Under the pieces are notes generated by a model. The model made no database searches, was not told the DNA's origin, and worked only from the letters and a program-made list of their open reading frames with translations. The translations under genes and the position numbers were made by a program. Source: a virus. Taken from it: a stretch of 64,000 nt of DNA. Each line of letters opens with the position of its first letter. Positions within the stretch are counted from its first letter, which is position 1. The DNA is taken from IMG/VR virus record IMGVR_UViG_3300045051_000172, positions 1 to 64,000 of that record. The stretch is one strand, 5' to 3'. Below, piece by piece: positions 1 through 7,759 of this stretch.

Positions 1-117
1 TTGACCGTTAACGATTAGTTGAAAGCCTCGGCTGATGTAGTATCGGATCGTTTCTTTACTCATGGCTTTGAATCCGACTCTCTGACCTGTTACTCTAATT
101 TCGACTTGTCTAATCAT
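1..117 (-). CDS. Hypothetical protein, N-terminal part, cut by window edge
   Basis: A leftward reading frame starts at an ATG (117-115) and stays open for 39 codons to the window edge. A good Shine-Dalgarno AGGAGA lies at 125-130 in the right orientation. The product begins MIRQVEIRVTGQRV and is rich in basic and beta-prone residues. No family is recognised. It is the first gene of a leftward unit whose promoter must lie in the gap to its right. Confidence 0.6.
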   Translation of the reverse strand, partial: MIRQVEIRVTGQRVGFKAMSKETIRYYISRGFQLIVNGQ

Positions 118-659
118 GTTACTGTCTCCTTGCACTCATACAATGCAAACCTCGTGCCAAATACCCACGAAATACCCAAATTCATTAATTGCTAATTATT
201 TTCAGCACTTAAGGCGGCTACCGTAAAGCGTTGTAAAGTATTGTCACGCGAAATGTGACCGATTTCTGTCCCTCAAACGACAATTTTCACCCATAGATAA
301 ACCCCCGAACTCCCTAGCGAATCCGCCTCAATCCCTCTAAGTATGTGGAATAATAGGGCCCTAAATTGTCACTTCCCGGGGAACTCCCCTATAGAACAGG
401 GAGAGAAAATCTTGCGCCTTAACGCGATATTTTCCGACTTTCCTAAGGGCCTAATAGCGGGGGCGCAGCATAGGCGACTCTGACTCCTAAACTCATACTC
501 TTTACTTTCAGGAATAGGGCCGACACCCTTGCGCCCCTGTCTCTCCCAAGGCAGAAGTGTTGCGCCTATAGTGTGCAAAGCATTTCACACCTTATAGCTC
601 AATTTCGCATACGCACGCTTGCGCAACCTTTGCAGAGCCCCATGATAGACTTATAAAGT
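118..659. promoter_or_regulatory. Divergent intergenic region, composition-atypical
   Basis: This gap separates the leftward gene ending at 117 from the rightward gene at 660. It holds two ATACCC boxes one helical turn apart (listed separately). From about 350 on it is rich in short words such as TTGCGC, GGGCC and CCTA that are rare elsewhere in the window. No coding frame is convincing. A TATAAA at 652-657 is too close to the ATG at 660 to be its -10 box unless translation starts further downstream. Confidence 0.4.
161..186 (+). repeat. 26-bp control element, copy 1 (double ATACCC box)
   Basis: Two ATACCC boxes start 11 bp apart (161 and 172), and the 26-bp segment matches 57268-57293 at 22 of 26 positions. 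Both copies sit between divergent genes, which suggests a binding site for a phage regulator or a replication protein. The function is inferred only. Confidence 0.55.
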
Positions 660-1253
660 ATGCGGACCATAGATGGTAAAAAATGTAGAGTTTGCGGTAA
701 AGTCAAACCTTGGGCCCAATACGGCACTTATAAGGGCCAACCTAATATGTACCCCTATTGTCGCAAATGTAACTACGCCTATGTTGCGCAGTCTCTAAAG
801 CGGAGACGCAACCTTGACGCTATTCCTAAAGCCCTAAAGCATGACCTAAAGAGCATGATGTCAATGCAGCTAGAACGCCTAATGCGAGACCTAACCAAGG
901 CCACTGACTCGTCTCTGGCGAGACTCGTCTGCGTTCCCATAGAGGCGCAGGAAAGCCCCACAAACGAAATTATAGAGCTATGGCGCATCCTAAGCGGGCC
1001 TGAGGGTGTTGCGCCTAGTGAGCTTCTGTTACTCTCCTTTAGGGGCAAATTAGAGCCTATTCACTGGGATTGTCGCACCATAGCAGCTCGCATTATAGAG
1101 CTGGGCTATAAGATCCCCACTAGACCTAGCGCGTCATTCCATCCCTTGCCTATGCCTAGGGGTCACACTTGGGCCTCTCTCGGAATAGTGGCCTATCAAA
1201 CCTATAAGACTTGGGCTGTATTCAAAGGGCCTAGAACTCCTATTGAGGGCTAA
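660..1253 (+). CDS. Zinc-ribbon protein of unknown function
   Basis: This 197-aa protein has an N-terminal zinc ribbon with pairs C9/C12 and C34/C37 (CRVCG and CRKC). Similar ribbons occur at the start of phage HNH-associated and other small DNA-binding proteins, but no HNH motif follows. The middle is basic and helical. Codon choice differs from the neighbours: CTA, CCT and GCC are frequent and CGA is scarce, so the gene may be recently acquired. No clear Shine-Dalgarno precedes the ATG, so the start is uncertain. Confidence 0.6.
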   Translation: MRTIDGKKCRVCGKVKPWAQYGTYKGQPNMYPYCRKCNYAYVAQSLKRRRNLDAIPKALKHDLKSMMSMQLERLMRDLTKATDSSLARLVCVPIEAQESPTNEIIELWRILSGPEGVAPSELLLLSFRGKLEPIHWDCRTIAARIIELGYKIPTRPSASFHPLPMPRGHTWASLGIVAYQTYKTWAVFKGPRTPIEG

Positions 1254-1609
1254 GGTTGGATTGAGGGAAGTCGAAGCGAAGCGAGACGGCCCGGCGTGCC
1301 CTTATAACCCATCCCCGCCCCGTCAAAAGCCCGCCGCCAAAAATTTGACGCGGAAGCCTTGTTTTTTTCTTTATTTGTACAAAGGGGCCTACACATCACC
1401 CCGGTAATATTTTTCCCAAGTATGAGGTAATCTATACCAATCTAGTATACATTTACCGTTATGGTTCCAAATATATGAAATCATATATCCTGGGGCGCAA
1501 CCGTGTCGGAGTCAGGGGCCCCCGTCAAACTACCCCCGGCGGCTCTTTTCCTCCCGCAGAAAAAGGGGACCCTATTGCTTTTCCCAGGGACCCATAATAT
1601 TCTGAAAGT
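1254..1609. other. Intergenic region with palindromes
   Basis: No gene is seen. The left part is GC-rich. A 7-bp inverted repeat (CGTCAAA at 1321-1327, TTTGACG at 1344-1350) followed by a T-run at 1361-1367 could be a weak terminator for the zinc-ribbon gene. The right part holds two AT-rich palindromes, listed separately. Confidence 0.35.
1433..1488. promoter_or_regulatory. Operator-like inverted repeats
   Basis: TATAC (1433-1437) faces GTATA (1445-1449). ATATATGA (1471-1478) and TCATATAT (1481-1488) form a perfect 8-bp inverted repeat around AA. They lie upstream of the rightward genes that start at 1610 and look like repressor sites. No regulator is known. Confidence 0.35.
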
Positions 1610-1942
1610 ATGTTGAAGACGGAGCAATATAGAAATCTTCCCAAAAGGTCAAAAAGGGCCCGAGATGGAAACTATATTGGTTACGATGCGATTCATCGAG
1701 AATTCTTTGAATATGAGACCGAATTCGTTCAATCAGAGCCAGTTCAATTTAACGGAGACCTAGACTACTTTTCCATCTCTCCTGAGCCAATTTCTCTGGA
1801 AGGAAACCTCTATCGAGCAGTTTCTATTCACGGAGAAAGGAATGGGCACTTCACCTACTACCCTCCCATGCACGAAGCTCCTTATGAAAAATTGACTCGA
1901 AATGGAAATCTGAAACGAGTGAAGAAAGACTGGGGCAGATGA
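1610..1942 (+). CDS. Hypothetical protein
   Basis: A 110-aa protein, basic at both ends and acidic or aromatic in the middle, with no recognised domain. It opens a rightward cluster and its TGA overlaps the next ATG in an ATGA. Its start has no strong Shine-Dalgarno; the sequence before it (AAAGT then ATG) is the same as before the gene at 660. Confidence 0.5.
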   Translation: MLKTEQYRNLPKRSKRARDGNYIGYDAIHREFFEYETEFVQSEPVQFNGDLDYFSISPEPISLEGNLYRAVSIHGERNGHFTYYPPMHEAPYEKLTRNGNLKRVKKDWGR

Positions 1943-2076
1943 ACACCTGCTCTTCTTGTGGCTCTCAAATTCCCGCTCACCAAAGTACCTGTTCCATGTG
2001 CTACGGGGATTCTTCCCACGGTAGTGATGGATATTATGACCGGCAAACTGAGAATCGATCCGAGGAGGATTCATGA
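1939..2076 (+). CDS. Small zinc-finger protein (45 aa)
   Basis: This 45-aa frame is linked by ATGA overlaps to both neighbours, which supports it as a real gene. It starts MNTCSSCG and carries a second CSMC pair (C4/C7 and C18/C21), a minimal zinc knuckle followed by a Ser/Gly/Asp-rich tail. The function is unknown; nucleic-acid binding is a guess. Confidence 0.65.
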   Translation: MNTCSSCGSQIPAHQSTCSMCYGDSSHGSDGYYDRQTENRSEEDS

Positions 2077-2288
2077 CTCGTTTCAATGGAAAAGAAGTAT
2101 TTTACGAAGTAGACCAAAATGAGATTTTCATCCGGCTCACCCATAAAGACCTACCTCTTCTTTTCGATGACCGAAACCGCTTTAATGCATTCGACGATCA
2201 TCCCGGAGGCGTATTTCACGTCATCGGCGTAAGACTTCTGAGAGAAGGAATAGAGCAGGGTCGATTTGTTCGATTGGGGCGGCTCTGA
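2073..2288 (+). CDS. Hypothetical small protein
   Basis: A 71-aa protein whose ATG overlaps the upstream TGA. AGGAGG (2064-2069 region) lies at a good distance, so the start is well supported. It is rich in Phe, Asp and Arg, with no recognised family. It is the last gene before the promoter and structured RNA at 2.29-2.60 kb. Confidence 0.6.
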   Translation: MTRFNGKEVFYEVDQNEIFIRLTHKDLPLLFDDRNRFNAFDDHPGGVFHVIGVRLLREGIEQGRFVRLGRL

Positions 2289-2292
2289 CCCC

Positions 2293-2321
2293 TTGACTCA
2301 AATCCAATTCCGCGATAAATT
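2293..2321 (+). promoter_or_regulatory. Sigma70-like promoter
   Basis: TTGACT (2293-2298), a 17-nt spacer and TAAATT (2316-2321). The predicted transcript begins near 2328 and covers the structured RNA region and possibly the genes from 2608. Confidence 0.55.
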
Positions 2322-2327
2322 GAAATT

Positions 2328-2600
2328 GTTACTGCAGTGTGGAAGGACATGCAAGCCCGGCAAGATGACTAGGGTCAGGTGATAGCATCGTAGAGTTTAG
2401 CGACTCCGGGTCGATTAATATCAGTTCTAGCGTAGGAAAGTCTCCGGAGCGGACCTACGATAATCAACAGCCGGTGTCGAGTCCGGTCAGTAACGCTTTG
2501 AAAAAGATTCTCGTGCAACGGGGTTTGTTATCCCTGCTTGAACCAGCGGCATGGCCGAATAACACTGGGGATAGGGTAAGACGAGGATCTTTTTGAGAGG
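2328..2600 (+). ncRNA. Candidate structured non-coding RNA
   Basis: About 270 nt without a good coding frame follow a promoter. Several stems are visible: CGTAGG (2431-2436) with CCTACG (2454-2459), a CGGC-ATG-GCCG hairpin near 2547-2557, TATCCC with GGGATA, and a 14-bp stem (2501-2514 with 2581-2594, one U-G pair) whose 3' arm ends in five Us. The fold matches no class I can name. The 5' half is less clearly structured. It could instead be a structured leader of the gene at 2608. Confidence 0.5.
2501..2594 (+). terminator. Terminator-like long stem closing the RNA
   Basis: An A-tract, a long stem and a U-tract (AAAAAGAT... with ...ATCTTTTT) bracket a 66-nt inner domain. The U-rich arm ends just before the Shine-Dalgarno of the next gene, so readthrough would decide expression of the genes from 2608 on. 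Confidence 0.4.
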
Positions 2601-2607
2601 AGAGCGC

Positions 2608-2850
2608 ATGGCTGATCTTATTCCAACAACTTTCGCTTCTAAATTCGGATCTCACGGTCATTCCTTTTGGCGTGAAGGAAATCGAATGTTCATCTCCAGA
2701 GACGCAGCCAATCCCAAAGACTTCCCGGCGGGTTTCCAAGTAAAGATGGAAACTGAAGTTCTTAAAGTCGATTTCGACGGACACACAATCCACACATACG
2801 AGGTTGAAGGCTGGGTTAAATTCATTTCTCCGGAACTCGCCTGCACTTGA
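2608..2850 (+). CDS. Hypothetical small protein
   Basis: An 80-aa protein with its start at the ATG after a GAGAGGAGAG Shine-Dalgarno (an upstream in-frame TTG exists but has no such signal). It seems to be a small beta-rich domain. No family is recognised. It lies immediately downstream of the structured RNA. Confidence 0.6.
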   Translation: MADLIPTTFASKFGSHGHSFWREGNRMFISRDAANPKDFPAGFQVKMETEVLKVDFDGHTIHTYEVEGWVKFISPELACT

Positions 2851-2881
2851 CGTGGTTCAGGTCCTAAGGTAAATTCAACCT

Positions 2882-3235
2882 ATGGATGACATTCAAAGAT
2901 TGAGCATTGAGAAATCTAAATATATAACTCTCCCTTCGGGAACTTATGAAATTACCTGTCATGTTTCTTTTAATTCCTGGCTATCCGAAGCGATGCAAAA
3001 TGGCCTTCAAACGCTCGTTATGAAAAACGTAGAAAGACTGGCTCAACAAATGATCGACGAAGAGGCGGCTCCAAAAAGCGAAGTTCCAGTATTTTTAAAT
3101 CCTCCCAAGCGAGCAGACATTGCCGATGCGGTTGATTTAACATTTCACAAACCCGGCGGCAAATGTGATTGCGGCGGGGAAAAAACAAAGTCTACCCACT
3201 ATAGTTGGTGTTCCTCTGGAAAGGGAAATTTATGA
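2882..3235 (+). CDS. Hypothetical protein with C-terminal Cys cluster
   Basis: A 117-aa protein. Near its C-terminus it has a CDCGG motif followed by H and C residues, a possible metal site. The TGA overlaps the next ATG (ATGA). No family is recognised. Confidence 0.55.
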   Translation: MDDIQRLSIEKSKYITLPSGTYEITCHVSFNSWLSEAMQNGLQTLVMKNVERLAQQMIDEEAAPKSEVPVFLNPPKRADIADAVDLTFHKPGGKCDCGGEKTKSTHYSWCSSGKGNL

Positions 3236-3543
3236 TTAAATCTCAAGCCACTAAAGAAGCAGAACGAGATGAAGTTTTAGACACTCTTCAAAGAGCCCGG
3301 GCCGATTTAATTCGATTTGCAGAAGCTGTAGCTGATTCTTTATTTATCAAAAATGGAACTGTGACCTCTACTGAAGTTTTGGATTATTTAAGAACAGAGG
3401 AGTCTCCCGAAATTAAACACGCTCTATCTTCTGTTGATCCTAGATTTTTAGGTGCCGTATTTCGAAAAGGAAAAGGGTGGAAACGACTAGGTTACGCCCC
3501 GACAGGAAGTCATGCTCGTCCAGTAGCGATTTGGACCAAATGA
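3232..3543 (+). CDS. Hypothetical helical protein
   Basis: A 103-aa protein whose start is set by the ATGA overlap with the previous gene. The N-terminal half is an amphipathic helix rich in Glu and Arg. The second half (STEVLDYLR... then FRKGKGWKRLG) resembles a small winged-helix fold, but I cannot assign a family. Confidence 0.55.
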   Translation: MIKSQATKEAERDEVLDTLQRARADLIRFAEAVADSLFIKNGTVTSTEVLDYLRTEESPEIKHALSSVDPRFLGAVFRKGKGWKRLGYAPTGSHARPVAIWTK

Positions 3544-3553
3544 AAGGAAATTT

Positions 3554-3979
3554 ATGATTCAGTACATTGCCTTAGGCTTGGCCCTAGATGCAGAAGGAAA
3601 ATCGTCAGCAGCAGTAAAGAAGGCCCGAGAAGCCAAACGCTCTGCAAGACAAATCGGGATGGACCCCTTCGTAATTCTTCGCCCAGTAGAGTTGGAAACT
3701 GTTTGGGTTTCCAGCAATCCAAAAGTCAAAGGCTGGAGACAATGGTTCACTCCAGGAAACTACAAATCTGTTTTAAATAAAGAACCAATTGCCACGGTGT
3801 CGATTCGCCGCTCAGATATTCTCAGCATTAAAGAATATTCAGACGGGGACGACAATCCCTACGTCTACTTGAGAATCAGCGAAGACGCTAAAGTTATGAT
3901 TGGGGACGATCTCTATATCGGTTTAAAAATTCCAGGATCAGCCAATAAAATTCTAAAAGTATTAAATGGAGTTTCCTAA
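3554..3979 (+). CDS. Hypothetical protein
   Basis: A 141-aa protein preceded by AAAGGAAATTT. The N-terminus has a hydrophobic start followed by a basic, Ala-rich helix; the C-terminal half is beta-rich. No known motif. Part of the rightward small-gene cluster. Confidence 0.55.
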   Translation: MIQYIALGLALDAEGKSSAAVKKAREAKRSARQIGMDPFVILRPVELETVWVSSNPKVKGWRQWFTPGNYKSVLNKEPIATVSIRRSDILSIKEYSDGDDNPYVYLRISEDAKVMIGDDLYIGLKIPGSANKILKVLNGVS

Positions 3980-3980
3980 T

Positions 3981-4571
3981 ATGAAAAACAGTTATCCACA
4001 TAACCCAAATGATGATTTGAATGTTGTAGATTATTTCCAAACCAGGCTTGATGAAGTCGCAAATCTCCTAACTGCGGTTCAAAAAGATTTGGCTCAATTC
4101 GGCTCCAAGGCTCGTCTTGATCGAGAGATGGAAGAGCACTTAAATGAAATCGAAGGCACCTTTACCGCTCGCTGGGACGCTGTTCGAGAAAGACTAGCAA
4201 ATGTTGTTGATGCCGTCACTAGAGTGAAACACTATTCTGAAGCGGTTCGAGAGAATCCCAAGGGACATCAAACTACTTGGACGACTGACGATAACGGCTA
4301 CACTTTTGCTTACGCCCAATTCCCAAGTACCTTAAAGAATCTGGCAAAGCGGCTCCTTGGGAAGCAACAGGATTTCAATGTGGTTTATTCTTTTACCTTT
4401 ACAAACAAAGAATTCCGAGATCACATTTTGAATGCGGCTCGACCAGACACTCCCTCCGAAGAGAGCCCTAAAGTTCCCTCAGAAGCGAGAGAAGATCTTT
4501 CAAAGCATTTCAACGCAGTCTCTGCGGCTGATGTCTCTGCTGACGCCGAAGCCGACAAGCATAAGGCATAA
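3981..4571 (+). CDS. Hypothetical coiled-coil protein
   Basis: About 196 aa. An upstream in-frame ATG at 3966 overlaps the previous gene, but ATG 3981 has a GGAG at the right distance and follows the upstream stop directly. Residues from about 20 to 90 are heptad-like (Leu, Val, Arg, Glu), then comes a short aromatic stretch and an acidic Ala/Ser-rich tail. No family recognised. Confidence 0.55.
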   Translation: MKNSYPHNPNDDLNVVDYFQTRLDEVANLLTAVQKDLAQFGSKARLDREMEEHLNEIEGTFTARWDAVRERLANVVDAVTRVKHYSEAVRENPKGHQTTWTTDDNGYTFAYAQFPSTLKNLAKRLLGKQQDFNVVYSFTFTNKEFRDHILNAARPDTPSEESPKVPSEAREDLSKHFNAVSAADVSADAEADKHKA

Positions 4572-4573
4572 CC

Positions 4574-4792
4574 ATGGATCACTATCCTCCGCACATGGAA
4601 CAGGTCATTGCGGCCCCAAGGAAGAAGCCAACACATCTTCAGCGCTTCGCCATAGGAGATATGTTTCGTCTTGATTCCCCAACTACTTTGATGATTGAAG
4701 AAACTCAGTTCACCATTTATCCGGGACTTTGGTATTCCTCAGTTAAAGAAATTCAAGGAATTGAGCATATAGTAGTTGAGAGGTTAAAGTAA
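4574..4792 (+). CDS. Hypothetical small protein
   Basis: A 72-aa protein joined to the next gene by a TAATG overlap. It has a basic N-terminal part and a short beta-rich part (FAIGDMFRL, then FTIYPGLWY). Function unknown. Confidence 0.5.
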   Translation: MDHYPPHMEQVIAAPRKKPTHLQRFAIGDMFRLDSPTTLMIEETQFTIYPGLWYSSVKEIQGIEHIVVERLK

Positions 4793-5076
4793 TGGGTGAC
4801 ATTTTAAAATTCGGTCGAGGCCCAAAATCCCCGAAGCCAGAACCAAAGAAAGATATGTTTAATCCTTTGCGCGTAATCCTCGCGATGGCATTTCTTTTGT
4901 TGATCGCCACAAGTTTACTTCCGTTCTTTCTCGTGTACGGAATCCTGTACGTTTTTCTCCCAAAGGCATCTAAGGAAGATTCCATGATCTTGATTGGAAT
5001 AGCGAATGCTTATCTGATGGATTTCTTGCGCAGCGTTGAAACCGGCAAGCGAGTTTTTACTGACGTTGATCGCTGA
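4792..5076 (+). CDS. Small membrane protein
   Basis: A 94-aa protein with a Lys/Pro-rich N-terminal tail and one long hydrophobic stretch (about residues 26-52) that could make one or two membrane helices. Its 3' end overlaps the convergent di-iron gene by 67 nt. Function unknown. Confidence 0.5.
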   Translation: MGDILKFGRGPKSPKPEPKKDMFNPLRVILAMAFLLLIATSLLPFFLVYGILYVFLPKASKEDSMILIGIANAYLMDFLRSVETGKRVFTDVDR

Positions 5077-5480
5077 AAGAAGTATTCTCGGTGTTCTCGT
5101 TCAACCATTGCCAATTCTTTTAAAATCAATTTAGTTCTTAGGTCAGAAGTGAACTTCGAAACGAATTCGTAATTCACAACTCCTAGAATTTCAATCATGG
5201 CTGCCCCGAGCATGGGAAGCCTACGTCCTAAAAAATGGCAAAGGGAACCCATTAACTTCCCTATCATTTTAAAAATCAGATCAATGAAAGGACTGGGAGA
5301 ACTTTCCAATTCCGACAAAAGCAAAGACAGCATGTGTCGATGTTTTAATTCTTGAAACTGAATAAATTTTACTTCAGAAATTTCTGTTGGATCGGAGAGA
5401 GATTTCCAATGACCTTCATAAGCATGGTAGGCCCCAATCTCGACTCCATGGGAAAGTTTTAGAAACAATTTAAAAAGCAT
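5010..5480 (-). CDS. Ferritin-like di-iron protein, Coq7-like
   Basis: The 156-aa helical protein shows the residue pattern of ferritin-like carboxylate-bridged di-iron proteins: E14 in a GAYHAYEGH stretch, an ExxH at E44/H47, Glu at 97 and 105, and a second ExxH at E127/H130. Spacing and hydrophobic helices recall Coq7 (demethoxyubiquinone hydroxylase), which uses the metal pair to activate oxygen on membrane quinones. The substrate here is unknown; iron storage or peroxide removal are alternatives. It is the last gene of the long leftward operon and overlaps the end of the rightward gene at 4792-5076. Confidence 0.6.
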   Translation of the reverse strand: MLFKLFLKLSHGVEIGAYHAYEGHWKSLSDPTEISEVKFIQFQELKHRHMLSLLLSELESSPSPFIDLIFKMIGKLMGSLCHFLGRRLPMLGAAMIEILGVVNYEFVSKFTSDLRTKLILKELAMVEREHREYFFQRSTSVKTRLPVSTLRKKSIR

Positions 5481-5483
5481 AAA

Positions 5484-6017
5484 TTAAACTTTTCCTCTAA
5501 GCTGTTTTTGATACTCTCGGATAACCTCGTTGGGCAATCCAATTTCGTGGCTGATGCGACTCAGGGGAATTCCCTGTTTTAGAAGTTTAACAACTTTATT
5601 TTCCGATAGGGAATAGTGTTCTTCTCTCGAATAGGCTCCGCGAGCATGAGCGCGTCTAACTGCGTCGGCATGGAATCCGTATCTCAGATTATCAACTCGA
5701 TTGTTTAAATTGTCTCCATCAATGTGTTGAATGACTTGATTTTCAAATTCTTTAGGAGGTAAGAAGGCCTCAGCTACTATTCGATGAACGTAATGAACAC
5801 GAGGCTTGCCATTGGTACTCAAACAAACAACTGGGTATCCTTGTCGATTCCCAACATTTGAAATTATGCTTGAATGTACTTCCAAAAACTTCTCTTTGAA
5901 AGTCATTGGAATTCCATCTTTACGAAGAATTGTTCTGGCAATTCGTTTAATTCGACCTAAGTTGGAAACTTCAAGTCTCCCCTCAAAGCCTTTAACTGGT
6001 CGCCAGATTTCGGTCAT
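5484..6017 (-). CDS. HNH homing endonuclease with NUMOD4 domain
   Basis: The 177-aa protein begins with a NUMOD4 motif (EIWRPVKGFEGRLEVSN) followed by an HNH core with VHRIVAEAF and a QHIDGDNLNNRVDNL segment, the usual order in phage free-standing homing endonucleases. The C-terminal 50 residues look like a helix-turn-helix DNA-binding tail. The start overlaps the upstream gene's TGA (ATGA). Such enzymes cut and spread in phage genomes; the host function is nil. Confidence 0.85.
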   Translation of the reverse strand: MTEIWRPVKGFEGRLEVSNLGRIKRIARTILRKDGIPMTFKEKFLEVHSSIISNVGNRQGYPVVCLSTNGKPRVHYVHRIVAEAFLPPKEFENQVIQHIDGDNLNNRVDNLRYGFHADAVRRAHARGAYSREEHYSLSENKVVKLLKQGIPLSRISHEIGLPNEVIREYQKQLRGKV

Positions 6018-6148
6018 GATTTCTCTTTCTTCAAAAGCTCAGATGCAAGGCTTAAAAACTCTTCCTTCTCGGATTCCGTCATGGGGCGGATAATTTCATC
6101 CAACTCTTCTTTGGTATAAATTTTGATTCCAGGCTTATCCTGCGACAT
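6014..6148 (-). CDS. Hypothetical small acidic protein (44 aa)
   Basis: Starts MSQDKPGIKIYTK and is rich in Glu and Lys. The longer upstream frame overlaps the RNA ligase gene and is rejected: the internal ATG has GGAGAAAAATC before it and overlaps the ligase stop by only 14 nt. Function unknown. Confidence 0.55.
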   Translation of the reverse strand: MSQDKPGIKIYTKEELDEIIRPMTESEKEEFLSLASELLKKEKS

Positions 6149-6986
6149 GATTTTTCTCCATTCCTTTAAGGGCGTCCACAATATGTCGGACGAATGGAAA
6201 GAGTTGACCGCCAAGCGCCTTCTTGGTAATTCGTACCTCGTCTTCATCCGCACCGAAAGACTGTCCTTCCGCTTCCAGATCGGCGACGTAATCTTTGCAT
6301 ATTTGTGGTAAAGACTTCGGGTAATCTCGAAGGTATTTTTCGTCACGGGAAAGAAGCTTCTCTAGGCGAATAGGTTGTAACAAATAAGTACAATCTTTTG
6401 TGACAGGTTTTTCACTTGGAACTCTTACTCCGCCCTTAGTCCATTGGGTCTCTTCGGCATCGAAAACCTTCTTAAAGCGAGTTCCGAACACAGTGACTAC
6501 GACACCTTCGGGTCTCATAAATCCCGGGACTAGTTTGGACCCCTTCTCTTTCAAATCGGCCATGACTTCATCGAGTTTTTCCAGGTTAAGTTCGCCTTGA
6601 TAAAGCACCGGAACTACCATCATTTGTTTCGGGAGCGCTCTCTCGGGAGGATATTTCCAGAAGTCAAATAAAACGAAAGTCTTTTGAGTAAGACCCTCTG
6701 AGGAATTAATTCCCGGTCCTGCCCATTCACCGAAGTGGGTTCCCATTCCAAGCTTTTCAATAATCTCCGCTTCATTCTCGCGCACATAACGGGCGAAGCC
6801 AAAGTTATCGTCTTCAGGATAGATCCATTTGGTACGAGAGCCTGCGAGGACTTTCGTCGTAATCAAAGGCGCTCCTTGAGTATCTTCGAAGATCGTGATT
6901 TGGGCATTGGTCCCATGGATCTTCTGAGTAATCACCATTTGAACTTTTTCTAGTCTTTCAATTTTAGGGAAAGCTTTGAATTCCAT
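6135..6986 (-). CDS. RNA ligase, Rnl2-like nucleotidyltransferase
   Basis: A 283-aa enzyme with the covalent nucleotidyltransferase signature: motif I K-x-H-G-T-N with the likely AMP-accepting Lys at residue 22, an FGEW segment (motif III/IIIa region) and a RPEGVVV motif IV. This matches T4 Rnl2-type RNA ligases, which seal nicks in RNA, often to repair host-cleaved tRNAs. It lies in the leftward operon with a DNA ligase two genes upstream. Motif V is less clear by eye, so the exact subfamily is not fixed. Confidence 0.8.
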   Translation of the reverse strand: MEFKAFPKIERLEKVQMVITQKIHGTNAQITIFEDTQGAPLITTKVLAGSRTKWIYPEDDNFGFARYVRENEAEIIEKLGMGTHFGEWAGPGINSSEGLTQKTFVLFDFWKYPPERALPKQMMVVPVLYQGELNLEKLDEVMADLKEKGSKLVPGFMRPEGVVVTVFGTRFKKVFDAEETQWTKGGVRVPSEKPVTKDCTYLLQPIRLEKLLSRDEKYLRDYPKSLPQICKDYVADLEAEGQSFGADEDEVRITKKALGGQLFPFVRHIVDALKGMEKNHVAG

Positions 6987-7550
6987 TTATTCCTCCTGAC
7001 CATCGATTTGAACTGGGATCGCTCCCGCAGCATTTAACTGAATGGGGCCTCCCGCAACTGCGTTTGGATTTACTTCGTAACCATTGGGAATTCTAATTTG
7101 ATAATTAGCATTTGCGGCTCCGCCTCGAACAACATATTGAAGTTGTCCTTGACCATTCACGATTAAAGCTCCGTTATCAACGGCAAGATTTGCGCCAATC
7201 TGAAGAGCCTGTCCGTCAACCATTTGTATGTTGTAGTTAATTTGAGCGGGCTCTACTTGAAGTTGATCTGGATTTTCCAGACGACGCATTATGCCATCCC
7301 AGCTAATGGTAATAACCGAAGATCCTCTATACTTCATTCCTTCGGAAACTGAGTAGCCTAAATCTTTAAGAACTTGTTGGACTTCTCCTCTATTGTCATG
7401 AGCCGGGCCTCGAAGGTCTACGGTACAATCTCTCCCTCCGACAAATGCTGCGGCTTTGATTGCTTTCATCACATAAAATTCAACAAAGGAATGCGCGTCA
7501 AAGCGTCCTTTGTTTTCTAAAGCAATCTTGGCGACATTCTCAGCGTTCAT
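6987..7550 (-). CDS. Hypothetical protein with Asn/Gln/Gly-rich C-terminus
   Basis: A 187-aa protein. The first 85 residues form an alpha/beta part; the rest is Asn, Gln, Gly and Val rich with repeated beta-strand-like pieces (such as NGQGQLQYVV), similar to virion or adhesion-type repeats. No family recognised. It sits between the RNA ligase and a zinc-ribbon gene in a leftward operon. Confidence 0.5.
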   Translation of the reverse strand: MNAENVAKIALENKGRFDAHSFVEFYVMKAIKAAAFVGGRDCTVDLRGPAHDNRGEVQQVLKDLGYSVSEGMKYRGSSVITISWDGIMRRLENPDQLQVEPAQINYNIQMVDGQALQIGANLAVDNGALIVNGQGQLQYVVRGGAANANYQIRIPNGYEVNPNAVAGGPIQLNAAGAIPVQIDGQEE

Positions 7551-7759
7551 TAACTTTTGCCTTTTTTATCCAAACAATCTTTGCAAGTGACTTCTTTTGA
7601 TTTCCAAGTCGAAGCATAGGATCGAACGAGATTCACTTTCTTACCGCATCGAATTCTCACATGGCGAGGCCAAGTGTACCAAGGACCTTTATGTCCACAG
7701 CTTCTACATCCTTTTGGTTCAGTAATTATGGTGTCAAGTTTATGGACTATCTTCTTCAT
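7550..7759 (-). CDS. Small zinc-ribbon protein
   Basis: A 69-aa protein starting MKKIVHKLD, set by the ATGA overlap with the DNA ligase stop. It has CRSC and CKDC pairs separated by about 40 residues with basic and Trp residues between, a zinc-ribbon layout. Possibly binds nucleic acid next to the ligase; this is inference. Confidence 0.6.
   Translation of the reverse strand: MKKIVHKLDTIITEPKGCRSCGHKGPWYTWPRHVRIRCGKKVNLVRSYASTWKSKEVTCKDCLDKKGKS

Noticed and set aside
369-578. 69-aa leftward frame in the left gap
   Set aside because: Overlaps the atypical-composition region, has no start signal and no protein-like pattern.
2328-2600. RNase P RNA, from a GGAAAGTC-like word at 2435-2442
   Set aside because: The word lies mid-region rather than near the 5' end and the matching ACAGAA element is absent.
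2464-2793. 109-aa leftward frame
   Set aside because: Antisense to the structured RNA and to the gene at 2608, which has a strong Shine-Dalgarno.
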